Below are positions 34,435-43,915 of a stretch of DNA of 64,000 nt, piece by piece. Below the pieces are notes generated by a model. It searched no databases. It saw only the letters and a list, made by a program, of their open reading frames with translations, and was not told where the DNA came from. The position numbers and the translations under genes are program-made. This DNA is from Straminergon stramineum. Lineage: Eukaryota > Streptophyta > Bryopsida > Hypnales > Calliergonaceae. The stretch lies in the NCBI GenBank assembly GCA_963920665.1, contig OY987265.1:19225001-19289000 (forward strand), in the 5' to 3' direction. Numbering within the stretch: the stretch's first letter is position 1; every line of letters begins with the position of its first letter.

Positions 34435-35078
34435 TTAACCCCTAAATGCCCAAGGCACCAGATTTTGGTGTTTTGAAAACTTTTAAGTTAAGTAAAATCC
34501 AATCAAATTGCTATTATTATTAGTTTATATTTTTGGAGAATTCTTTTTGAAGTCTAGTTTTAGGATCAAAAAGTTGATCTAGAAAATAAAGGATTATGAT
34601 TTTTCTATTGAAGATTTAGTGCAAGGATGCCCATTGCAATCTTGACTTCTTGTAGTGTTGAGGGCTCTTGAAAATGAGCCTCAAATACATTAGATCTTGG
34701 AAGCAAAATTGCATTAGAAATTCATCTAAAAAAATTGTAGAATAGATTTTGAAAAACTATAAATTGAATAGGGTTGTGCATGCTAGGCCCTATAACCTCA
34801 TTTTTTTTAGTGACCAAATTTTTAGAGTTGACATGCAAAAAGTGAATTGAAAAATTTTCACAGTTTTTACACCTTCATGATCAAACATTACAATCTTTCG
34901 ATCTATAAGTAATATTGTTATGTTTTCTTTTCCTATGTGATCTCTAACATGTCTAGTTTGACTTTGTACGGTTACAATTCAAAAGAAATTGGTACAACTT
35001 ATGAAAATGTTGACTTTTTGTTCAATTTAGAGTAAATTTCAAGGAGCTCCAAATAGGCCTTGGGCATTTAGGGGTTAA
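34435..35078. mobile_element. TTAA-flanked piggyBac-like element P4 (644 bp, 18-bp perfect TIR)
   Basis: Both ends are TTAA (34435-34438 and 35075-35078). The terminal inverted repeat CCCCTAAATGCCCAAGGC is identical over 18 bases at both ends, the best preserved in the window. The interior is AT-rich with no open frame of note, so the element is non-autonomous. It lies exactly between two ~130-bp direct repeats. Confidence 0.75.
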
Positions 35079-35207
35079 GCAATGTGACAAAGAAACCAAC
35101 ATTGTAGCACCAGTGTGATATGGTCTCTTGTGACTAGAGCTTAAGACTACAAAATTCATTGCAACATTGGTAGAATAATGGTCTCTCACAATTAGAGCCA
35201 ACAATTA
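35079..35207 (+). repeat. ~130-bp direct repeat, right copy flanking P4
   Basis: This is the partner of 34303-34434. It carries a short insertion relative to the left copy (gtagcacca after ccaacatt). The shared phrase gctctcacaattagag-type end confirms homology. Confidence 0.75.
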
Positions 35208-35799
35208 GTGCTTAATACTACTTAATTCACAATAGTCAATTGAGAAATCTTGTAGTCCATTTTCCCCCAAATAAAGTATTAGCTAATGTTTAGTCTCTTC
35301 ATTCCTATTGTTCAACAATACTTAGAATGTAAAGCAATTCCTATTGTTCACCTATTATTCAACAATATTTAGAATATAAAACAATTTCCTCTGTTTATGA
35401 AAATCTTACATTGTCATCCACTTAAGAACATTGTTCTACATGTACACAATACTTATACAATACCATATGTTCAAAATTGCAATTCAATTAATTCCAATAC
35501 TATATATTAATTCCTACATTGTAGCTCACACTCTAACATCTTTTCATTTGTATTTTTTTTTAAGGAAGTTTAATTTATGTGTATTATTCACCATACAAGA
35601 TCTTTGTAAAGGTGACCAATAGAGACTTTAACAATAAAAAATTGATTTACATTTGCTCATGTGAAAGATGAGAGGACTCAAGCTCTTCACTGCTATAGTA
35701 GCTATCTTTCCCATTGAGGGGGTTGTGGGTTTGATTCTTGCCTATAGAATTGGCTATATTGTATTTGTATAATTATAATACATTGGTGATTCTATGTAA

Positions 35800-35849
<50 letters not shown>

Positions 35850-36047
35850 CTTTACATTCTATCCAATACATTATGAATACATTTTTTTGCTGAAACTTTA
35901 ACCTCATTGCAAGGTGAAATGATTTTAGTAAGATCCAAAATTATCATGCAATGTCCCATTGTAACAATGGTATACAATATTGACCCTTGCTACTAGATTA
36001 GTTTGGAGTGAGTTTACTTGATTAGATTTTCAATTTATATTATGATA
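35208..36047. other. AT-rich intergenic DNA with a TA microsatellite
   Basis: An uninterrupted (AT)n tract of 47 bp lies at 35802-35848. No gene is seen. A short duplicated phrase (ctattgttca...caatatttagaat) occurs at 35305-35370. Confidence 0.5.
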
Positions 36048-36305
36048 TTAACCCCTGAAGGACCAACATTTTTTTTGGTAACACAGAAATTTTAGGCAAA
36101 TATGTGTGACTAGAGATTTTCATATTTTACAATAAAATTTGAACAGAAGGTGATGACAAGGAATATCTTTCATTTTCACTAAATTTCATGACATTTGGAA
36201 ATATGAGTCTAAGGTTATGGCCTAATGTGTTAATTTTTTTCCCAATTGGCCAATCAGAAGAAATCACTTTTTCAAAAACAAAAATCAAAAATTGGTTTTC
36301 AAGAG

Positions 36306-36362
<57 letters not shown>

Positions 36363-37009
36363 GAAAGATTTGAATCATTCCATTTTGATCAATGAGTCCA
36401 AAGCTATGAGGAGTTTTAGTTTGCAGGCAATTATGGCTTCTCTACTCTAAAATAAACTTTGAAGTCCTTTATTTTACTCAATTTAAAATATTTAAAAAAT
36501 AAATAAAAATCCTAGGATGTGGATTTTTTATTACAACATTTCAACCATTGGGATTGGCCTTTTTCAATTCCATCACGAAATTCCTAACAAATTTATATTT
36601 TGAATCATTCTCTACTTCTTTCTACTTACTATTTTTTTCCTATATGTTATACAATTCCAAATGATCTAAAAATTTTCAAGCATGTAGTCAACTTGCCTTG
36701 AAGAATGAATCCAAGAAGCACCATTATTTTGAACATTTTTTCATACAAATGTGAGCTTGTGAAGTGCAACTACCCATTTTTTTGTAGGGCCCTAAACAAG
36801 ATTTTTGTGAATTCAGAAGCTTGTATCTTGCAATCCACATGGTGAAAATTTCTGAATTTTTTTCCACATATTCTCAAACCATCTTAATAGAATATACTAT
36901 GATTACATGTGTCCAAAACTATTTTTTTCTAATATTTAGTACTTGTACTAGAAATGACAGTTTTGGAGCGTTTTCCGTGACAACATAGTGAAGGAACGTA
37001 AGGAGTTAA
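36048..37009 (+). mobile_element. TTAA-flanked piggyBac-like element P2 (962 bp)
   Basis: TTAA is present at both ends (36048-36051 and 37006-37009). The left repeat is CCCCTGAAGGACCAAC. The right end is a weaker match (gtaaggag before TTAA). It is the uninterrupted paralogue of 23473-25402 and shows that copy without its two nested insertions. A (TA)n tract of 53 bp at 36307-36359 has expanded where the paralogue has only tatacatacata. There is no transposase frame. Confidence 0.6.
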
Positions 37010-37145
37010 TTTCTCTATTTTTTAAAAGATGAAAGATAGCATACCTAATCTTTGCTAATGAACAAAAATGCTAATAGTTGATGTGATATCCCATCTACTA
37101 TTGACGAATTTCAAATGTTTTGATATGCATTTTCGGAAGGTGTGG
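37010..37145. other. Short AT-rich spacer between mobile elements
   Basis: This spacer separates P2 from the hAT-like MITE. It has no coding potential and no repeat that I recognise. Confidence 0.4.
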
Positions 37146-37153
37146 ATAGAAGG

Positions 37154-37404
37154 CAACAATGCTAGTATGTGAGCCTAGGAATGTGAGCTTGTGAGCATTG
37201 AGCCTACATTATAGGTACCTATAATATAGATACAGCACACTATATAAGGTGTATGTATCATAAACACCTATAATATGTATATTTGTAACATATATACCCT
37301 ATAATCATGGACGGTTCCTATGGAATATACACTTATAACATAGGTGTGTAGTATTATAGGCTCATGGGCTCACACTCCTATGCTCACATAATAGCAACCC
37401 TTGT
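37154..37404. mobile_element. hAT-like MITE (251 bp) with 8-bp target duplication
   Basis: The ends are imperfect inverted repeats of about 40 bp: CAACAATGCTAGTATGTGAG at the left and, read inward, ACAAGGGTTGCTATTATGTG at the right. The flanks carry the perfect 8-bp direct repeat ATAGAAGG (37146-37153 and 37405-37412). An 8-bp duplication with CAAGGG-like ends suits the hAT superfamily. A related shorter copy is at about 39695-39844. Confidence 0.65.
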
Positions 37405-37814
37405 ATAGAAGGGACCAAAAATTGGATGTCAATGCATCCTCAACAATCTCAAAATGGACATGGCATCGTCAAACAATGAAATTGATTATAGGATCCAAGA
37501 GGTTTTAAAACCAATCAATCAAAAGTAGAGCGAACTTGATCGGACTCTAAAAAGCTATATGATGCTTCTATATCATCTACTATGGGAAGTTTCTAAATAA
37601 TCTTGTTAACTTTAAATATAAATTCAAATTAAATGAAGTTAGCCCCTCATTTGATAAAAAATGACACTTGTAGTCATGATTTTTATAGTTTAGTAATATT
37701 TCAACTTGCACTAACTTAATAGACTTTAGCTTTGATAAATTAATGCCATTATCACTAATGAGATAAATAAAAACTACTTTAAGAACTACATAGATTATGA
37801 AGTATTCTATTATC

Positions 37815-38775
37815 TTAACCCTTAAAGGACCACGTGTTTGTTCAATATATGCAAGGAATCTTGGGTAGGTTCTTAGGCGAAGTCATTTTTGGTTGGATGT
37901 TCGTGAAAATTAGACACAATGTGTAAACATGTACCTCAATGGGAAATGGATTTTTTTTCCGAATGGGTGTTTGGATTAAAAGTTATGCTACCCTGAACTT
38001 TGGGAGCAGCTTGGGCAATTTAGGAAAATTTGGAGAATCTTTTGCAAAAAAGCTCATCAACTTTTGAAATTTGGCAAGTGTGTAACTCAGAAAATATGGC
38101 ATACCATTGTCCAAAAAAAATTTTAATCCTCAAATCACATTCTAAGAGGAGTCAAACTTTGTTAGCTATGTTGGGGTGCTTTCAGGAGAAAATATTTCCT
38201 TCTAACTTCGAGTCCTATTATCTTGCAATTTGTGAAGTCAAAATTCTTGAAATTTTTTCTACATATTCAAAATGTTTGTCTCTAACTTCTCACTGTTCAG
38301 GTTTCAAATTAAAAAAATTCTTTATTGCACAAGAAATCATCAAAAAATGACTAGTATATTGCCAATTCACATAATGTCCTGGTATTGCACAATGATTTAG
38401 AGTAACCTAGATCCCATATTTGCTTCTAAAATTTTTCATGAGTGAACCTAACATCATATACTTATGAATGTTCAAAATCCTCATTTTTATGTAGAGCACG
38501 AATTTTACTCCCAAAGGGCCCGAAGTTTGTTGCCCCTGCTTCGAAGGAATGAAATTTACTTTATTTATTTCCTACTTCAAATGTGATAATCTATCAATCC
38601 ACTTTGTCAAATGGGCTGAAATTTTTTCCAAACTTTGGTAAAATACTTAACTTCTATTTTCAATGGTATAAATTTCAAAAAAATGTTTAGATTTTCATTT
38701 TTGAATAACATACCAAAAAATCATTGTTTTTGACAATGTCTCTTTGAAAATCCCCCTCAGTCCTTTAGGGGTTAA
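37815..38775. mobile_element. TTAA-flanked piggyBac-like element P3 (961 bp)
   Basis: The left end is TTAACCCTTAAAGGACCACG. The right end, read inward, is TTAACCCCTAAAGGACTGAG. The length equals that of P2 to within one base, and that of the 20729 element to within five. Part of the interior (ttgcaatttgtgaagtcaaa followed by tttttctacatattc) resembles P2, so they are diverged members of one family. No transposase is present; the open frame at 38030-38350 has no known motif. Confidence 0.65.
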
Positions 38776-38819
38776 TGATTAATAATTATTTCATATACAT
38801 GTTAAAAGATTTTCATGTA

Positions 38820-39200
38820 TTGAAATCCTAAAAGACCAAGGCATTTTCTAGCAAAAATCACTTAAAATTGCCATTTCTATTGCATTCACTAAAAAAACAA
38901 AGAAATGGATTTTGGAAAATATAACCATAGGATCTTGTACTAGACTTGTATAAGAACATGGGTTTAATTTTCTTGAGAGGTTTGACAACATAAATTTGGA
39001 AGATATTACCATATCATCATTTTAAAATGAAGTAAAAAGTTTTTTTGGTCTCTACTTGAGAATTTTAGATGGTTTTTTTGACTGTTGTATACAAAATATT
39101 TTTTCTCTATGTATTTTGTATTTTGAATTTTTTCATACTCTAAAAGATATTAGGCACATATGAAAAAAAATTCATGGATTAAAAAGACTTGGAGAACCTT
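38820..39200 (+). repeat. Partial copy of the A1/A2/A3 repeat (TTAA-type body)
   Basis: It begins with a decayed end (gaaatcctaaaagaccaagg) resembling the TTAA-CCCCTAAAGGACCAAG terminus. It shares ataaccataggatcttgtac with the copies near 3435, 4660 and 13200. Confidence 0.4.
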
Positions 39201-39694
39201 CAATAAAGTCCTACAATTCAAAGGTGTTCTAGGAATAGGCAATACACTATATTTTTTTGCAAACGAATTTTTTACCATATAAATTTAAAAAATATGAAAT
39301 CCTGAAGGTGGATTGAAAGACTCCCTTATACTTCATAAGCACACGAAAAAATGAACCTCCAAAAATGAACCCTCTAATTGCTATCAATTTTAGAAGGCTG
39401 AACCCAATGAGATGAAGACTATAATAAGACATTGAGTTGCCATTGAAAAATCACACCCACTATGTCCCCAACAAGTTCTTAGTTTGTTCCTAGTATTGCT
39501 CCTCTCAAAGGAAACTTGGACCACCTGCTCCTTTCCCAAAACTTCTCCATATGCTAACTAGATGTAGCAATGTCATTCACAATTCTTCAAATTGAGGCTA
39601 TAAAAAGGTTGTAAGCTTATGCCCAACCCTTCCATCTATGTCAAGATACATTACGCCAACTCCAATTTCTTCTGTGATTTGAAAAAAGTTGTGA
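39201..39694. other. AT-rich intergenic DNA, nothing recognised
   Basis: No gene or clear repeat boundary is visible. A 61-codon minus-strand frame (39247-39432) is hydrophobic and AT-driven. Confidence 0.35.
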
Positions 39695-39844
39695 CAACAA
39701 CATTAGTGTGTGAGCTTAGAAATGTGAGCCTTGAGCCTAGGTGTGAGTAGGTATCCTACAACCATTGAAAGTATCTATAACATAGATGCCTAAGCTCCAA
39801 AGTTCATGGGCTCTAAATCCTAAGCTCACATGCTAGCAACCTTG
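39695..39844. mobile_element. Second, shorter copy of the hAT-like MITE
   Basis: The left end CAACAACATTAGTGTGTGAG and the right end (inward CAAGGTTGCTAGCATGTGAG) match the TIRs at 37154-37404. The interior is shorter by about 100 bp. No clear target duplication remains. Confidence 0.5.
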
Positions 39845-40532
39845 TCTACACTAGACATCCACCACATTTAGGCACTTTTACAATTCTACCTTATTGTTGC
39901 TTTGAATAAATGTCTTTCTTTCTATGAGTTGGAATATCTACATTCAACTATTTATTGGTACAAAATTGAATCTCTTGGACATTACAATACAAACTAAAGA
40001 GGTACAAAATTTGTAAGAGCCTATCTATGTATACCCCTAGAGATGAGTCTAGAAAGAATCAATAAACGAAATCATGATGCTGTTGGAAGAAGATGACAGT
40101 CATCCAAGGGCAAAGTTGTGCATCCAAGGACAAGTATGGAATATGGAAATATAACTGTTCCTTAATGATTCATTAGAGTCAGGTACATTTCAGAAAGATT
40201 GTCTCACTATTTATAATAGAGCACCTTCACAGAATAATATCCCAAAGTGCATTGTTCACCATTTGCATTTGCATTCAAATATCCGTAAAAATTCACAAAA
40301 ACAAATTTTGACCACCCAGAATATCCAGTCACTAACGGCGGAGTTTCTACACCCCTCAGCATACAGAGCTCCGTTGCTCATGATCCAACAAACTACTACC
40401 CACTATACAGAACTCCTGGGTGGCATGGGTTCCTCAAAAGGATGAGTTAGATAGCTAATTAACTAAATAGCAGATTGTTGGAACCATTATGAAATACGGT
40501 AGTCCAAAACGAATTGCAGCATAAGCTAGTCA
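39845..40532. other. Intergenic DNA and 3' flank of DPB4
   Basis: No gene is supported. The portion nearest 40532 is the probable 3' untranslated region of the minus-strand gene that ends there. Confidence 0.4.
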
Positions 40533-42039
40533 CTAGGTGTCTGTTGTGTCCTCATCGTCAGCCATTGCCGCTCCATCGTCGTAATCTCCATTTGCAGTCT
40601 CCCCTTCAGCCGAATTTCCGTCGGTTTTCCGTTTCCTGGGCGTGGGTGCACCAGAACTCTTCCGCTTATCACTTTTCTTCGCGTCTTGGTCCTTTCGAAA
40701 TGCTGCAACAAGCGCGTGATATATAGGAAGAGGATTACTAAATGCGTTGAGGATCCCTGGTACAACCAGCAACTCATCTCTTCCAATTCACTTGGTTGGC
40801 CCTCAATCAGCAAGTTAAGCGTATGCATGACTTGGCTAATAAAGTCATCTTTGAATGGAAATAAGATTCCCTAATGTCCATTCAATAGTGGTCTACATGA
40901 CCTCCCATTGTTCGAATAATTGCACAAGAAAACATCATACATTGTGCGAGAAAACCACTTGATTTGAAGAGAGTTTGGCTCTAGTGAATGATCTCCCAAT
41001 GCAAGCAAGCCTCTACATATTGGTTAAAATGATTTATACAGTATCTTCTACCTTCGCACACGAAATTCCAGACATTAGAAGTCAATACGAGCAGATCCAT
41101 CCCTAACCCTAAAGAAACAAACCACATTCCAAGAAGCTGGAAAGCCATGCCAAGTATTGAAAAATGATCATCCGGCGTTCTATAATCATCAGACTGACCT
41201 GATAGACAGCGCATCAAAGGCTCAGAAAACTCTGGAAAATCCAACTCCTCCACTGCCTTGAGCACGTCGTCGGCATTGATAGTTTGCCGCTTTGACTCCC
41301 GGCATATTTCATTTGCTCTACACATATTATCACTAATCAATTCCGCGACTTTATTTCCGACCACTGAATACAATTTGCTAAACATAATTTAACACAAAAA
41401 CAAACTCGCTACACCCATGGCAGCGAAACCATATCCCTCCCCATACTGTGAAGGTACAAGAGTAAACATCAAAGTATTCTACATCACGTTAAAGGGCGTA
41501 ACCACGACAAAAACTCAGGATGCAACATACCGTGATCTCCCACATATGAGAAATTAATTCTTACAACTCAAATCATCACGTACAAGAAACGAGGACATGA
41601 GAAACTGTTATGGGATAGGCGATGGATGCATTGCTGACCATCAAAACCTTGAATCGACGCGTAACACAAAAATTAAATTCTAAGAATTTTGTGTACATGA
41701 GATCGGTTTTCAGAAAAACAGCAACATGGAGCTCTCAAGTATATCGACCATGACAACCATGAAAGCTCTGATGTGATCATAGACAGGATTGCAGAATTCA
41801 GAAGAACGCAAAAAACCCAGGAAACCTCACACATTCTAAAAATGAAAAAGGTGTAGCACATACGTAGCTGAAAGGAAGTGGATGAAAATCTTGGCGCTCT
41901 CAGAAAACGCAAGCAGCGCATCCTTGTTCACAGACACGTCCCGTTCATCGCCGTACTGCTCCTGCGTCAGCTCCTGCAACTTCGTCTTCACCACACGCTT
42001 CACGTTGGCCAGCGGCAAGTCCTCGCTCTCTGCTCCCAT
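40533..42039 (-). CDS. DPB4: DNA polymerase epsilon subunit 3 (DPB4/POLE3), histone-fold protein
   Basis: This is the small H2B/NF-YB-like histone-fold subunit of DNA polymerase epsilon. In other eukaryotes it dimerises with POLE4/DPB3 and acts in replication and, in some species, in chromatin remodelling complexes. Exons on the minus strand are 42039-41864, 41317-41199 and 40702-40533, giving 154 aa. The histone fold spans about residues 8-90, starting LPLANVKRVVK, with the helix KDALLAFSESAKIFIHFLSA and the exon 2 segment ICRESKRQTINADDVLKAVE. After about residue 100 comes a basic stretch (KKSDKRK, PRKRK), then an acidic tail ending DDEDTTDT. The LPLANVKRVVK start and acidic tail favour POLE3/DPB4 over a CCAAT-binding NF-YB subunit. 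Splice phases all join in frame. The gene is divergent from HCF101. Confidence 0.9.
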
Positions 42040-43600
42040 CTCGCTTCACACAAAACCCTAGCTCCTCAAAACAGAAAGAAAGGAATAGAAACTGAAACAC
42101 CAGCTTACGGTATTACAGATTTAACTTATACCCTCAAAAGTTTCTTCAAAAATTAGCCACATTGCTTGATACCGCAGTTCAACAGGACCCCAATCTCGCA
42201 ATTTCTTAATCCATCACCAAACAATCTCTGCAACTACGAAACTCATCACTGGAAGGAAGAAAAATCGAGGTTTGGAAGCTCAAAAACCAGAGAAAATATT
42301 GCGCGGCTCAAAGGAAAAGTAACCCCACGGGCCACGGGGATGCTCTACCTTATTTTTGCATTGGCGGTGTCCATTGAGGGTCGGCAAAAAAAATATTTCT
42401 GAAAGTAGATGTCAAAGTTTGGGGAATTTTTTTTCAGAATTTTTGTGGATGGAAAAAAAAAAATTTCAGAATATTTTTAATTTTTAATTTAGCATCTTTT
42501 GAATCTCACTTTCGCTAAATGTAAATTAAATATTCAATAGGAAAATAGAAAATGTCAACTATCTATATCTTCAATTCGGTTTTTTTTTGGTTTTTTTTCT
42601 GTATAATACGGTTGAGATCTAAAAAATATTAAGTCCTTTGTCAGTGTTTTTGGTACTCTTAGAAAGCTCTCCATGTGAAGGGGTGCACAAACTTTGTTTT
42701 GTGGTAGTTGGACCTACAATGTCAAAGCTATTGAACTTTGAAGTTTTTATGAATTAGATTCCCTTTTATTTTGGAAAAAAACATAACTTTCACATTGCAT
42801 GTCCAAACACTATGAAACAAAACCCTTGCACTCCTTCATGTATAAATCTTTCTATTTGTATTAAGAATGTAAACTCTTACATGGCAATGAAGCCTTTGCA
42901 CTCCTTCGTGTACAAAGCTTTGAATTAAAGTTATTGAATTTCTAAGTTTTTCTAAATTAGAGAATTAAATTAAATTAAATTATTATTTAACTTAAAAAAA
43001 CCATAATTTTCACATTGCTTGTCCAAATGTCTTGCAATAAAGTCCTTGCTCTCCTTTAAGTGTAAAAAAAATATTGAATTTCAAAAATTTTCAAATTAAA
43101 AAGAAAAAAAATTTTACTTTTATTTTGGCTGTGACAATGGCATAAGGTACACTAGTTAAGTATGGTAACATCTCTACCTTATATTAGTTAGTTGGTTAAT
43201 TTTGATTTGTTTGTCTAATATTTTGAGATTTAAGAAACCATAAGTCCCTCATCTGCATTCTTTGTACCGTTGGAAAGCTCTCCTCGAGGAAGGGTGCATG
43301 GACTTTGTTTCATGGTGTTTGGACCATGGCTTTTGTTTTTGGTGAAATTTTGCTAGATGTGTTAGAATCTAACCACTGAGAGTTTGTCCCTCCAAAATTT
43401 AGTTTGTGTAGTGAAGCCAACACAGGGGACACTAGTCTAAAAAAAAGCCCTGATTTGGACCTACAATGTGAAAGTTATGGATTTTTGAATTGTTTTTAAA
43501 TGAAAAATGAAATGAAATTATCTTTAATTTTGGAAAATGATGCCACTTTCAAACAAAAGTTGCTTTCAGTAGCTTGGCTGGTCCAGATTGAGAAACCCTG
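42040..43600. other. Divergent intergenic region filled with R2 repeats
   Basis: The first about 300 bases are the DPB4 promoter side. From 42565 to 43450 lie two plus-strand R2 copies (about 42565-42790 and 43195-43345) and scrambled or inverted pieces between them (42790-43165). No additional gene is seen. Confidence 0.5.
42565..43345 (+). repeat. Cluster of dispersed family R2 copies
   Basis: Two plus-strand copies carry gttgagatct, an agaaagctctcc block, aggggtgcac and a ttgttttgtggt block. The stretch between holds a tail fragment (tttattttggctgtgacaat, gtacactag) and an inverted core fragment. The cluster sits between the divergent DPB4 and HCF101 genes. Confidence 0.6.
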
Positions 43601-43628
43601 ACTGTATACCGGATGTATACACAGTTCA

Positions 43629-43706
43629 CAGCGTGATGTCCGGGTATTGGTGAACTATGGATACCCTGTACCCACAGTTCAACAATACCCGGACGTCACC
43701 CTGTTG
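43629..43706. promoter_or_regulatory. Hairpin in the HCF101 upstream region
   Basis: Two arms of about 28 bases (core GTCCGGGTATTG and its complement CAATACCCGGAC) pair with three mismatches around an 18-20 base loop. The right arm contains GACGTCAC, an ACGT-core bZIP-type site. It lies about 210 bases before the predicted start codon. It could be a regulatory palindrome or a remnant of a small element. Confidence 0.45.
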
Positions 43707-43822
43707 CGGAGCACACTCCTTCTCCACTGTGCGCCTTCACCGCCATTATCTGTCCTCCTCCTTTGTGATTTCGTCAAATTCTCTACATTTTCCGGCCTCA
43801 AGAAATTCTCCCTGAAGCATCA

Positions 43823-43876
43823 ATGTCTGGTCTCCTCGCTGGTGTTTCTTTGGGACCTTTCCGAGCCACAATTTGA
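43823..43876 (+). CDS. Short upstream open reading frame in the HCF101 leader
   Basis: An ATG at 43823 opens 17 codons (MSGLLAGVSLGPFRATI) ending TGA at 43874-43876, 39 bases before the chosen HCF101 start. It is in the same frame as HCF101. It is either a translational uORF or an older, now interrupted N-terminus. If an unrecognised splice removes the TGA, it would instead be the true start of the transit peptide. Confidence 0.35.
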   Translation: MSGLLAGVSLGPFRATI

Positions 43877-43915
43877 GTTCTTCTTCTCGTGATTTTGGCC
43901 GTGGTCGAGGAGGCA

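Noticed and set aside
36127..36378. Frames on both strands with Tyr-Ile repeats
   Set aside because: They are produced by the TA microsatellite inside element P2.
43647..43892. 81-codon plus-strand frame upstream of HCF101
   Set aside because: It overlaps the hairpin and the leader in another frame and has no motif; the spliced HCF101 model explains the region better.
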